A stretch of 64,000 bases of DNA. Origin: Butyricicoccus porcorum (GTDB lineage: Bacteria > Bacillota > Clostridia > Oscillospirales > Butyricicoccaceae). How positions within the stretch are numbered: position 1 is the first letter of the stretch; every line of letters starts with the position of its first letter. The notes under the pieces are model-generated. The model did not search any database. It worked only from the letters and a program-made list of their open reading frames with translations, and was not told the origin of the DNA. Positions 9,042 through 17,164 of the stretch are shown piece by piece. The stretch spans positions 1 to 64,000 of the forward strand of contig NZ_NHOC01000003.1 in assembly GCF_002157465.1 (NCBI RefSeq). Reading direction: 5' to 3'. A program made the translations under genes and the position numbers.

Positions 9042-9045
9042 ATAC

Positions 9046-9540
9046 TATAGTGGCTCAGTTGTCAAGACAAAAATCTAAGATTTTTATAATGAACTGATAT
9101 AGTGGACAAGTTACAAGAAACATGGGGAGAACAGTGGAGCACTCCCCAGATTCAATATATGCTAAGCTACATATGGCATCAACATTGCCGGATAGTAGCA
9201 TTCAGCCGGTGTTTGGTAATCAAGTGCAGAATGGCGCCGCTCAAAGTTGTAGATGTGGATATACTGTCCGATAGCAACTCTTGATTCCCTGATGTTGTTG
9301 TACTGTGTCAGATAGGCTTCCTCATACTTGAAGCTGCGGAACCAGCGCTCAATCATGATGTTGTCTGCCCAGCGACTTTTTCCATCCATACTCTGGCGGA
9401 TGCCGTTTTCCTTTACAAAGTCAATGTATTGCTGACTTGTAAACTGACAACCCTGATCTGAATTCAGGATTTGAGGTTTTGCTACTTTGAAAGCTTTTTT
9501 CAGGGCACTGATAACCATTCTGTGTTGTGGTCAAGCGTTT
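9046..9540 (-). mobile_element. Remnant of an IS3-family element
   Basis: This is the downstream end of a second, different IS3 element. It carries the C-terminal part of its transposase (9162-9518) and ends near 9046 against the HD-domain remnant. The upstream part is lost at 9541, where another IS begins. The motif ATAGTGG…CAAGA occurs twice in imperfect form (9048-9068 and 9099-9118). Confidence 0.7.
9162..9518 (-). pseudogene. Truncated IS3-family transposase (OrfB C-terminus)
   Basis: About 118 residues of an rve/DDE domain remain. The second catalytic Asp (LNSDQGCQFTS) and the catalytic Glu (NIMIERWFRSFKYEE) are present, as is the C-terminal IHIYNFERRHSALDY. The first Asp and the whole N-terminal part are missing, so it cannot act alone. 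The break coincides with the left end of the neighbouring IS at 9541. Confidence 0.85.
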
Positions 9541-9637
9541 TTGTAACATCTATGGCTAAAAAAATTATTGATAATTGCTTGGAGTCAATTAGAGCTGCAA
9601 GATTCCGCCATAGGCGCTTCATGCTCTGTCGCCTGAT

Positions 9638-10537
9638 CTACCTTGCGATTCGAGTCTGATATGGTGTGCGGTAACCGTTAGAACTATGAGGACGGACATG
9701 ATTGTAGCGGACATAAGCAAATTCCTCTACTGCCTGATAGAGCGATTCCTCTGTTTGAAATTCATACAGGTTGGTACATTCGTTCTTCAATGTATTGAAG
9801 TAGCGCTCCATCGGTGCATTGTCGTATGGATATCCGGCCTTGCTCATGCTCTGTGTCACATGTACCGATTCACAGAATTCAACAAATGTTTTGGATGTAT
9901 ACTGTGATCCTTGGTCGCTGTGAAGAATCAATTCTCCCTTCATTGCCGGCTGTGATTCCAATGCTTTTTTCAGAGTGCGAATTGCCAGGTCGCTGGTAAT
10001 GTACCGGTCCGTGATGCTGGCAACCACACTTCGATCATACAGATCAATGATACTGCAATTGTATCTCACATCATGGTTCTTTAAAAACAGATATGTAAAA
10101 TCTGTACACCATTTGTGATTGATCCTGTCGGCATGGAAATCCTGATTCAGCCTGTTTTCAAAGACCTTGTGTGGTTTTCCATGCTCATATCCCGGTTTTT
10201 TAGGGCTAACAATGGAGAAAAGCCCCATCTCTGTGTTCATATATTTATGAATGGTGGCAGGGCTATAATGAAAACCTTGCCGTTCCAGGTAGACCGTCAT
10301 GCTCCGGTATCCGTCCACACCATTGTGGGCATGGTATATTTCCTCAATCCGCGACTGAACCGCTGCTTTCCGGGTATAGTAATCCGCTTTCCGATGTTTC
10401 CGGTAGTTATAATAAGCATTAGGATGCAGTTCCAGCCGCCGGAGCAGCCAGCGGACACCAAACTTGTCCTTATATTGGTCGATGAATCGATAAGCCTCTA
10501 ATCGATCTCCTTTGCAAAGAATGCCGCTGCTTTTTTT
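9638..10537 (-). CDS. IS3-family transposase OrfB (DDE integrase domain)
   Basis: This is the catalytic half of the transposase, about 300 codons in the -1 frame relative to orfA. After an HTH_21-like region (FGVRWLLRRLELHP, MDGYRSMTVYLERQGFHYS) the rve core shows WCTDFTYL (first Asp), ILHSDQGSQYTS (second Asp) and MERYFNTLKNECTN (Glu). The frame is open from the A7 run at 10531-10537, which supports production as an OrfAB fusion by frameshifting. The first internal ATG is at 10318. No inactivating mutation is seen. Confidence 0.9.
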   Translation of the reverse strand, partial: KKSSGILCKGDRLEAYRFIDQYKDKFGVRWLLRRLELHPNAYYNYRKHRKADYYTRKAAVQSRIEEIYHAHNGVDGYRSMTVYLERQGFHYSPATIHKYMNTEMGLFSIVSPKKPGYEHGKPHKVFENRLNQDFHADRINHKWCTDFTYLFLKNHDVRYNCSIIDLYDRSVVASITDRYITSDLAIRTLKKALESQPAMKGELILHSDQGSQYTSKTFVEFCESVHVTQSMSKAGYPYDNAPMERYFNTLKNECTNLYEFQTEESLYQAVEEFAYVRYNHVRPHSSNGYRTPYQTRIAR

Positions 10538-10800
10538 AAGAAGAGATTCTCTTTCTTTGCTTCTTCTAATTCTCTCCGGAGACGGAGATTTTCCTTCATT
10601 AGTTCCAGCTCATTCCCAGCTTCTGGATTTGATTGGGCTTTTGTTCGGCATTCTTCGCTGAATTCTCGACACCACTTGGAGATGCTGGCTTTCGATACAC
10701 CATATTCTGCAGTGATACTTTTATACGTTCGACCTTCCTCTAAATGCAGTCGCACGATTTTCTTCCTGAATTCTGGTTCATAACTTTGCGGCATAATCAT
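10498..10800 (-). CDS. IS3-family transposase OrfA (helix-turn-helix)
   Basis: This 100-residue DNA-binding protein opens with an HTH_Tnp_1 domain (SYEPEFRKKIVRLHLEEG, YGVSKASISKWCREF) and ends in a leucine-rich coiled coil (MKENLRLRRELEEAKKENLF). It recognises the IS ends. A slippery run of seven A residues (minus-strand reading of 10531-10537, codons TTA AAA AAA) lies 11 codons before its stop. Confidence 0.9.
   Translation of the reverse strand: MIMPQSYEPEFRKKIVRLHLEEGRTYKSITAEYGVSKASISKWCREFSEECRTKAQSNPEAGNELELMKENLRLRRELEEAKKENLFLKKAAAFFAKEID
10531..10537 (-). promoter_or_regulatory. Probable programmed -1 frameshift site
   Basis: The orfA codons TTA AAA AAA G form an A_AAA_AAG-type slippery heptamer. 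Slipping back one base leads directly into the open orfB frame. This is the known expression strategy of IS3-family elements. Confidence 0.75.
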
Positions 10801-10858
10801 TCCTCTTTTCTTTGTAACATTATTATATCTTAGTTAGCCGCTTCTGTTACAACTTTAG

Positions 10859-11661
10859 ATGATTATTTAAAGTTTGGCCCGAACAATGAGTTATATCTTG
10901 ACGGAACCGATTCTACCGCTGTGATTGCATTTTATCTGACTCCGGATGAGAATGTCGGTGACTCTAAGAGAACAATTCAGATTGGTGCGCATCGAAAAGC
11001 AGAAGTTGACAACACAGACGCTGTTCCTCTGGTCTATGGCAGTAATGCTGAAACTGTCGATTCCGCAACAGATACAAATTCTTATTCTGTTGCGAGCGGA
11101 ACAGAGCAGTATTATACCATTGACGTCAGCAAGCTGCAGCGGGATACGCAGGGCAGATATCTCGTTCTGATCGGAACTACTGGCGGAGATAACTTCAATA
11201 ATACACTGGCATTGACCAATTTGAAGATTGCCGGTTACACGATGACAAGTGCAGAAAGTGAAATTCAGAAAGCAGCAGATGCTGGAGAAGGTGACCTGTT
11301 CCGTCAGGTACGCGCTTACAGCGCATTGCGCAAACCGAAAGCAGATGAGCCGGCAGTCAATGAGAACCTGAATGTTATCTCCGCAGAATTGAAGTCTGCT
11401 AAGGTGTCACCAGGCAAAACTGCAACGCTGTCCGTTACTGCTTCTGAAGAGGCAGAAACCCTTGAGGTTCTGGATGCGGATGGAAATCTCGTGGAATTTA
11501 CCAAGGTAGCCAAGAAGAGCAAGAAGGGTAATATCGTATTTACTGCTGCATGGAAGGTTACTGGCAGCAGGGGCGATAAGCTCGAGTACACCGTTCGTGT
11601 AAAGGATGCTGATGGTGCTGTTTCTGCGAATCAGGAAACTGTATCAATTACAATTAAATAA
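10859..11661 (+). pseudogene. 3' part of a large secreted protein, cut by an IS
   Basis: The frame is open from the IS end (YLKFGPNNELYLDGTDSTAVIAFYL…) and has no start codon before an ATT/GTG-type position near 10921. About 267 residues remain, with β-rich, Ig- or carbohydrate-binding-like sequence (YTIDVSKLQRDTQGRYLVLI…). A Lys-rich Ig-like C-terminal domain follows (KVSPGKTATLSVTAS). It resembles the tail of multi-domain extracellular glycan-degrading enzymes, though the catalytic part is gone. It ends 23 bases before the small peptide gene. Confidence 0.7.
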
Positions 11662-11684
11662 AGAAAGTAAAGAAGGTGATAAAC

Positions 11685-11906
11685 ATGAAGAAACCGTACA
11701 GCAAACCAATGATTTGTGTAGAGGAACTTCAGTTGGATTCTCCAATTGCGGCGAATTGTATGGCGAACAAAGAGGATATGAATTCATTGATTGGGCTTGG
11801 ATATTTTAATGACGAGCATAATTGTCAGAGAAACGTAGATGTGATTGACTGGGGCGACGATACGATTTGCTACCACAGCAATGTACAGACAGCATTCCTG
11901 TCCTAA
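11685..11906 (+). CDS. Short Cys-containing peptide, candidate RiPP precursor
   Basis: This is a 73-residue peptide starting MKKPYSKPMICVEELQ and continuing with …DSPIAANC. GAAGGTGAT precedes the ATG. It has four Cys, an acidic stretch (DVIDWGDD) and no membrane segment. Small clostridial peptides with a similar KPYxKPxIxxExF…IAAxC head are known to me as precursor-like proteins of unclear function. The next gene, 8 bases downstream, encodes an HPr-kinase-like ATPase. That class phosphorylates some lasso-peptide precursors, so this peptide may be its substrate. No radical SAM, lanthionine or lasso cyclase gene is adjacent. Function is inferred only. Confidence 0.6.
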   Translation: MKKPYSKPMICVEELQLDSPIAANCMANKEDMNSLIGLGYFNDEHNCQRNVDVIDWGDDTICYHSNVQTAFLS

Positions 11907-11914
11907 TCATCACT

Positions 11915-12784
11915 ATGACATTTCGGTATCATCTGATGATTTCCGAATTGCTTCTGCGGATTGAGTCACCGCGAAACCTGACCCTTCCTCATTGCTTTCA
12001 TCCTTTTCTGGTGGGCAATGAGGAAGGGAAAAAGCCTGATATTGTACTTGATATTTCTTTTGGAGACGGTCATTTTAGCAATTGCTATGGGGGAACACCG
12101 ATGTCCGGGAATATCTGTTTCCGAGAAGATGCCCTGATCCAACGGTATTACTGGAAAGAAAATGAGTACATATACAGGGTCGAAAAAGAATACGGCAGGG
12201 GGAATACTCCCTGCCGTATTTTTATTCCGGAAAGTTTTGCTGACACTTTTTGCAAAAGCGGAAATCTTATGAATTATCTCGCCATAGAGCGGATGATGCT
12301 TCAATTCGACAGAGTATTTCTTCATGCATCCGTTGTGATCTATCGGGGGAAGACATACTTGTTTTCAGCTCCGTCCGGTGGAGGAAAATCTACTCACGCG
12401 GCATTATGGAAACAATATTGCGGTGCAGAACTAATCAACGGCGACAAAGCGTTAATTGCGGTTCGTGCATCCGGATGTGTTGCATATGGAAGTCCTGTTG
12501 CGGGAAGCTCAGAAATTTATCAAAATTTGGGGGCACCATTAGCAGCGATTATTTTTTTAAGAAAAGGGAAGGAAAATCGTGCAGAAATTCTGCATGGGCG
12601 TAATGCATATCTCAATGTTTACAGTGAGTTGGTCAAATGTCCATGGGATCAAAACTATAACTGCCGATTGCTCGAGTTGACAGAACAGATCGTGAAAACA
12701 ACACCGCTTCTGTCTTTAGAGTGCACACCTGACCTTGAAGCCGTAGAGTATATTTTAGGATATTTAGAGAGGAAAGAGATATGA
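11915..12784 (+). CDS. HPr kinase/phosphorylase-like ATPase
   Basis: This protein of about 289 residues has a C-terminal HprK-like P-loop domain: LHASVVIYRGKTYLFSAPS followed by the Walker A GGGKSTHAALW, then NGDKALIAV. The N-terminal half is not the usual HprK domain, so it is not the carbon-catabolite regulator itself. Homologues occur in peptide-modification clusters as kinases. The ATG at 11915 follows the peptide stop closely; no strong ribosome binding site is seen, which suggests translational coupling. Its TGA overlaps the ATG of the GH20 gene (ATGA at 12781), so peptide, kinase-like protein and GH20 form one unit. Confidence 0.7.
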   Translation: MTFRYHLMISELLLRIESPRNLTLPHCFHPFLVGNEEGKKPDIVLDISFGDGHFSNCYGGTPMSGNICFREDALIQRYYWKENEYIYRVEKEYGRGNTPCRIFIPESFADTFCKSGNLMNYLAIERMMLQFDRVFLHASVVIYRGKTYLFSAPSGGGKSTHAALWKQYCGAELINGDKALIAVRASGCVAYGSPVAGSSEIYQNLGAPLAAIIFLRKGKENRAEILHGRNAYLNVYSELVKCPWDQNYNCRLLELTEQIVKTTPLLSLECTPDLEAVEYILGYLERKEI

Positions 12785-13109
12785 AACACCAAAAATGGCT
12801 TTATAGGCCGGTTTCTATGATCCTGTTGATCGTGATGATATTCACGGTCGGTATTCCGGTTGGTGCTTATGCAGCAGATAAACAATGGCAGCTTCGGGAT
12901 GATTCTCGACTGTTATGGGTGAAAACGGATGACTCGTCCAAGGAAAATGAGGACTTGGCAAAACAAATTCAGCTTTTTGATTCCGAACTGGCGGCTGAGG
13001 GCCTTTCAAATTCTGTTCTTCCGATCATATATGGTGAAAGCAGCGACGCGAAAGACGGAGATATTCTTTTGATTTTGGATGCTGCGCTTGGAATTGCAGA
13101 ACAGGGATA
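12781..13109 (+). pseudogene. GH20 β-N-acetylhexosaminidase, 5' fragment (IS-disrupted)
   Basis: This fragment encodes a signal peptide (MILLIVMIFTVGIPVGAYA) and the start of a GH20b-like N-terminal domain (…DILLILDAALGIAEQGY). At 13110 an IS3 element interrupts the codon. Removing the IS and one copy of the ATA duplication joins this fragment in frame to 14437, giving AEQGY-EVEVDTDNITI. The gene was therefore intact before insertion. As it stands the fragment ends 8 codons inside the IS, at 13137. Confidence 0.9.
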
Positions 13110-13150
13110 TGGAATTGTCAAGAAAAGTGCAGTCTAAAAACTCACAAATT

Positions 13151-13996
13151 TTAAGCAGCAGATGAATGATACATATTGTGGTAATGTGTCTTATAAACAG
13201 CGGGTGGAAGCCCTAAGGGATTCGACGTATATACTCGCTTCCGATTATAGTAGATAAACACATATCGAAAGATAATAGATTTAACCTCCGCCATTGGCAT
13301 TCGGTAAGTAGGAATTCTATAGAGCAGTTCCTTCTTCAAAGTTGCGAAGAAGCTCTCCATTCGGGCGTTATCGTAGCAGTGTGCCACACCGCTTAAGCTC
13401 TGCAGCATACCATATTCAGAAAGTTTTTTCTTGAACGCCTCGCTGGTATACTGGCTTCCGCGATCGCTATGAAGTGTCGCGCCTCGAACCGGATACCGGC
13501 AGGCAACTGCCTTGAGTGTATTGATACAAAGTTCTTTTCGCATATTGTCATCCATCTGAAGAGAAAGAATCTCACCGTTAAAGCAATCCATAATCGGGGA
13601 AATATAGAGTTTTCCGTCCAGGCAGCCGATCTGCGTGATATCTGTCAGCAGTTTTTGATACGGGGTATCAGCCCGAAAATCCTGCTTGATCAGATTTTCC
13701 TCCTCTTGAATTTCGGTGGCAGCGCGTGTTAAACCATGCGGACGTCTGGGTCTGCCGTGAATCAGACCTTTTTCGTGCATAATTCGCCTGATTCTACGTT
13801 TTCCTGTGTGGAATCCGTTCTGCTCCAAGGCAAGCTGCATTCGTTCCACGCCGTAATTGTCATTATAATCGGATTCATTCATAATCCTGTCTATTGCCGC
13901 CGAAAGAAGCGCGTCCTTAGACGGCTTACTGAGATTCTTCAGATATCGATAATATCCAGATTCGCTTATATGAAGAATTCTGCATAATAGTTCCAC
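13151..13996 (-). CDS. IS3-family transposase OrfB (copy 2)
   Basis: This is the DDE transposase catalytic subunit, 281 residues from a GTG at 13996. The frame is open further upstream to about 14050 (…EVKAHERYRFIHS…), overlapping the end of orfA in the -1 frame, so an OrfAB fusion is likely. It contains an HTH_21 region (NDNYGVERMQLALEQNGFH) and an rve core with LLTDITQIGC, LHSDRGSQYTSE and ARMESFFATLKKELLY as the D-D-E carriers. It appears intact and possibly active. Confidence 0.9.
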   Translation of the reverse strand: MELLCRILHISESGYYRYLKNLSKPSKDALLSAAIDRIMNESDYNDNYGVERMQLALEQNGFHTGKRRIRRIMHEKGLIHGRPRRPHGLTRAATEIQEEENLIKQDFRADTPYQKLLTDITQIGCLDGKLYISPIMDCFNGEILSLQMDDNMRKELCINTLKAVACRYPVRGATLHSDRGSQYTSEAFKKKLSEYGMLQSLSGVAHCYDNARMESFFATLKKELLYRIPTYRMPMAEVKSIIFRYVFIYYNRKRVYTSNPLGLPPAVYKTHYHNMYHSSAA

Positions 13997-14058
13997 ACTC
14001 CACTCCTTATCTGAATCTGTCTGTATAGAGTGGATAAAGCGGTATCGCTCATGTGCTT

Positions 14059-14355
14059 TTACTTCTTTCGGCGCGCTGCGAAAAAACCAAGAGCCTCCTG
14101 AAGTATATCGTTAGCTCGTTGGAGCTCTTTGACTTCCTTCTCCAGCTCAAGCATTCTTCGTTCCTGCTCGCTTGCCGGCAGTTGTTTATGACCACTTCCT
14201 ACAAATGCCTGATCTCCGTATTTCTTTCGCTTACCTCGCCAGGTTGTGACTGTATTGTAGGGGATTCCAAGCTGGTCAGCCGCCTTCTTTGCTCCGATTT
14301 CATCTGAGAGCTTCAATGCTTCTTCTTTAAAATCTTTATCGTAGCTTCTTGCCAT
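14059..14355 (-). CDS. IS3-family transposase OrfA (copy 2)
   Basis: This 98-residue DNA-binding protein has an N-terminal helix-turn-helix (MARSYDKDFKEEALKLS…ADQLGIPYNTVTTWRGK) and a C-terminal coiled coil (ERRMLELEKEVKELQRA). It ends GFFAARRKK-stop, with an A-rich GAAAGAAG stretch where a -1 shift would enter orfB. Confidence 0.9.
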   Translation of the reverse strand: MARSYDKDFKEEALKLSDEIGAKKAADQLGIPYNTVTTWRGKRKKYGDQAFVGSGHKQLPASEQERRMLELEKEVKELQRANDILQEALGFFAARRKK

Positions 14356-14436
14356 GATTTCTCACCGTTCCTTTGTTCTTATTCTATCATAGTTTGGTGA
14401 GTTTTCCGACTCTACTTAAATGATACCACTCCAATA

Positions 14437-15695
14437 TGAGGTCGAGGTTGATACGGACAATATTACAATTCGTGCGTCTGATGCAGACGGACTGTTTTAT
14501 GGCTGCCGTTATGTGGAGCAGGCGATGCTTCAGCAGAACGGGCTTGCAGTCGGTGAAACATATTCAGACAAGCCTGATTGTACAGAACGGGGATTCTTCC
14601 TTGACTGTGGACGCAAATATTATTCGCCGGAATGGATTAAGGACATGATCAAGGAGATGTCCTGGTCGAATATGAATGCAATCTATCTTCATTTCTCCGA
14701 GGAAATGGGCTTCCGGCTGGAAAGCAAGACATATCCATGGCTTGCGGGAGCGGACAATACCCTTTGTGTCAATGGTTCTGATAGCGGTGTAGCTGCAGAC
14801 AATGGCAAATATATTACACAGGATGAGATGAGAGAGATTGCCGAAGTTGCCAAGCTGTATCATGTGGAGATCATCCCTTCGCTGGACAGTCCTGGACATA
14901 TGAATTATGCGGTTAAAAAATATAAAGCCCAGTACGGCGTGGATATTGGAAACTATTTTCATTATAACGGTACAACCTCCATCGTGCAGGGTTCCGGGCC
15001 GGAAAGTGCACAGAAGAGCTATTCTCGTGGTATTGATATCTCTAATGAAGAAGCGGTCACCTTTGCGCAGAATTTGTACAAAGAATATGCTGAGTTTTTC
15101 CATGAGTTGGGTTGTACCAAATTTGACATCGGCGGTGATGAACTGCTTGGCTGGGGAGCAGCTGTGACTTCTTCGGTCTCCAAATGGAAACAGCTTGACC
15201 ACTGGAAAACTTATGCACAGAACCGAGCAAAGCAGGAAGGCAAGAGCAATTATAGCAATGCAGTGGCCTATGATGCGTTTATGTATTATATGAATGACAT
15301 ATATGATATCGTTAGCAGCTATGGATACACTTCTGTGCGGATGTGGAATGATGATGCACTGCGCACCAGCGATACCGGTTATCAACAGGTCGTTGAGTTG
15401 AATAAAAATGTTGAAATTCAGTATTGGACACCTGATGCCAACAGTTCAAAAAATAATATTTGGACGTATCTGAACAAAGGCTACAAAGCATACAACTTCC
15501 TGAATTCATACAGCTATTATGTATTGGGTAACAAACATACAGATACTGGCAGCGGTAGTTATGAAGGATGCACGCCTCAGCGAATCTATGAGAACTGGAA
15601 TCCGTATGTGTTTGCTCCATATGGTGATACCAATACAGGAAAAAATACATCCATAGGCAATCCCAATATTAAAGGCTCCGCATTCTGCGTATGGA
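14437..15695 (+). pseudogene. GH20 β-N-acetylhexosaminidase, catalytic fragment
   Basis: This is the catalytic barrel of a family 20 glycoside hydrolase, which releases terminal GlcNAc or GalNAc by a substrate-assisted mechanism. The segment DCGRKYYSPEWIKDMIKEM, the IIPSLDSPGHM strand and the catalytic Asp-Glu pair in FDIGGDELLGWG are present. It has lost its signal peptide to the IS upstream. It also breaks off after GSAFCVW (about 15695), where GH20 proteins normally continue; the sequence beyond is foreign. The open frame runs on artificially to 15784. It is doubly disrupted and surely inactive. Confidence 0.88.
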
Positions 15696-15770
15696 GAACA
15701 ATCCAAGAAATACCGGGAATCTGTCCTGCATCTCCTGAAACAAAACGACTTAATTTCGGACGAGGTATAA
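15696..15770 (+). pseudogene. C-terminal remnant of an unknown gene upstream of the CARF gene
   Basis: A frame different from the GH20 frame reads EQSKKYRESVLHLLKQNDLI… and ends at TAA 15768-15770, 3 bases before the ATG of the CARF-HEPN gene. It has protein-like composition and normal gene-end spacing. I infer the tail of a gene that once preceded the CARF gene in the CRISPR locus and was fused to the GH20 gene by a deletion. Confidence 0.45.
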
Positions 15771-15773
15771 TAG

Positions 15774-17093
15774 ATGGCGAATAAAATAATATTATTTGTC
15801 AGTATCTTGCGTGCTGACAGCAAAGAACAATCCTACTCCGCTCCAAACGGCAAAACATATACTGGTTTGCAGACCAACGAAGCGCCTGTACAGTATTTGC
15901 TGGAAACGCACCCCGATATATCAGAGATCATCTGTGTTGTTACGAAGGAAGCAGAGAAGGAAGCCTATAACGAAGCTGGAAACAAACTGATTCTGGCAAA
16001 CGCCTGGGAACAGTTCAGAAAAACAATTATTAAATCCTCAGGCAAAGAACCGACGAAAATCAATTGGTATTCAGAGCGGAGCTTTGAAATGGATATTCTG
16101 CCTAAAATTTTAGAAAAAATTGAGGCGAATGACACTATCTATCTGGAGACCAGCGGAGGCAAACGTGACAACGTCATGTATCTGACCCTGTTGAGCCGTG
16201 CTCTGACATATCAGGGTGTAACGATTGGACAAGCTGTATACAGTGATTTTGAGAAAAAACAGATCAAGGATATTACCGATCAGTATCGATTATTCGACCT
16301 GATCGGCGGTATGCAGGATATGGCATCCTTTGGCAATGTCGGAAAGCTTAGGGAATATCTTGGCAATCCGGCAGAGGATATCCTGATTGAAAATCTACTG
16401 TCTGCAATGGAGGTGCTGTTCGAGAATATCACTCTTTGCCGAACCAAAAACATCGATGCAAGTATGGAATCGTTCAACAAAGCGCTGAAAGAAGCAGAGA
16501 AGTGTGAAAACCCGTTGATGCGTCAGCTTCTTCCGGCCTTTCAGAAGAAATTTGGAAAGGATAAGAAGCTGACGATTCCAAGATTGATTCAATGGTGTGT
16601 AGGCAGTGACATGGTACAGCAGGCATTGACGGTGTACACAGAGCGCATTCCCGCATATGTGATAAACAAAAGCAAACTGCTGAAAGCCACGCCGGAAGAA
16701 CTTGATCGGGTGAAAGCTACAAATGCTGCATATCGTGATCCGTGCACGATTGCTTTTACAGATGGCTTTTTAAAGCTGGCTGACAGAAAGAAAATATGGC
16801 GTGAGAAAGACGATGATACTTACATTACAACCCTGAGAAATTTACAGGATTGTATGAAAGATTCGCCGTATACTACTGCGTACAGTATTAAGCAGCTGCA
16901 TCAGATCGCATTGGATTATCTGTTCTTGAAGGATGTCCGTAATATGACCAATCATGCAAATGCAGAGGTTATAGCAAAGGACTGTCATTTGAAGTATTAT
17001 GCGGAAAACAAGTATCCTGATATGAATCACATAAACATGAAGCAATTGAAACAGTTCATTCAGGATGCCATTGGACATTTGGTCAAAAAGTAG
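15774..17093 (+). CDS. CARF-HEPN ribonuclease (Csx1/Csm6-like) of a type III CRISPR system
   Basis: This is a 439-residue ancillary effector. Residues about 1-190 form a Rossmann-like CARF domain: a hydrophobic first strand (KIILFVSILRA) and the ligand-loop signature YLETSGGKRDNVMYL. The C-terminal region is a HEPN RNase with the R-x4-H motif RNMTNH (Arg389, His394). In such proteins cyclic oligoadenylate made by Cas10 binds CARF and switches on RNA cleavage by HEPN dimers. GAGG lies 8 bases before the ATG. The gene points toward the array and ends in a strong terminator that abuts it. The assignment between Csm6 and Csx1 families is open. Confidence 0.85.
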   Translation: MANKIILFVSILRADSKEQSYSAPNGKTYTGLQTNEAPVQYLLETHPDISEIICVVTKEAEKEAYNEAGNKLILANAWEQFRKTIIKSSGKEPTKINWYSERSFEMDILPKILEKIEANDTIYLETSGGKRDNVMYLTLLSRALTYQGVTIGQAVYSDFEKKQIKDITDQYRLFDLIGGMQDMASFGNVGKLREYLGNPAEDILIENLLSAMEVLFENITLCRTKNIDASMESFNKALKEAEKCENPLMRQLLPAFQKKFGKDKKLTIPRLIQWCVGSDMVQQALTVYTERIPAYVINKSKLLKATPEELDRVKATNAAYRDPCTIAFTDGFLKLADRKKIWREKDDDTYITTLRNLQDCMKDSPYTTAYSIKQLHQIALDYLFLKDVRNMTNHANAEVIAKDCHLKYYAENKYPDMNHINMKQLKQFIQDAIGHLVKK

Positions 17094-17123
17094 TTGAAAA
17101 CAAAAGAAAACCATAAAACGAAA

Positions 17124-17164
17124 CCGGATACGGAGATTTGAAATCTCTGTATCCGGCTTTTTTT
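17124..17164 (+). terminator. Rho-independent terminator of the CARF-HEPN gene
   Basis: CCGGATAC and GTATCCGG form the outer stem and GAGATT/AATCTC the inner stem, followed by eight T residues (17157-17164 is CTTTTTTT). The T run merges with the degenerate terminal repeat of the CRISPR array. Confidence 0.92.

Larger units (their letters stand above)
9541..10852 (-). mobile_element. IS3-family insertion sequence, structurally complete
   Basis: The element is bounded by imperfect inverted repeats. The left end reads TTGTAACA…GGCTAA inward, and the right end gives the same motif on the other strand (TGTTACAA at 10845-10852). It carries orfA and orfB in overlapping frames. The outer flanks (…GCGTTT and CTTTAG…) do not match, so no target duplication is visible. 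Together with two different truncated genes outside the ends, this suggests a deletion or recombination next to the IS after insertion. Confidence 0.85.
13110..14433 (-). mobile_element. IS3-family insertion sequence, complete (copy 2)
   Basis: The element is 1324 bp with ends TGGAATTG…AAAACTCAC and (inverted) TGGAGTGG…AAAACTCAC. It is flanked by a 3-bp direct repeat, ATA (13107-13109 and 14434-14436), as expected for this family. It carries orfA and orfB on the minus strand. Its first 204 bases are identical to the inverted copy at 1-204. It sits inside a GH20 gene. Confidence 0.93.

Noticed and set aside
14564-15385. Minus-strand open frame of 273 codons across the GH20 fragment
   Set aside because: Shadow of the GH20 coding frame; no protein-family features.
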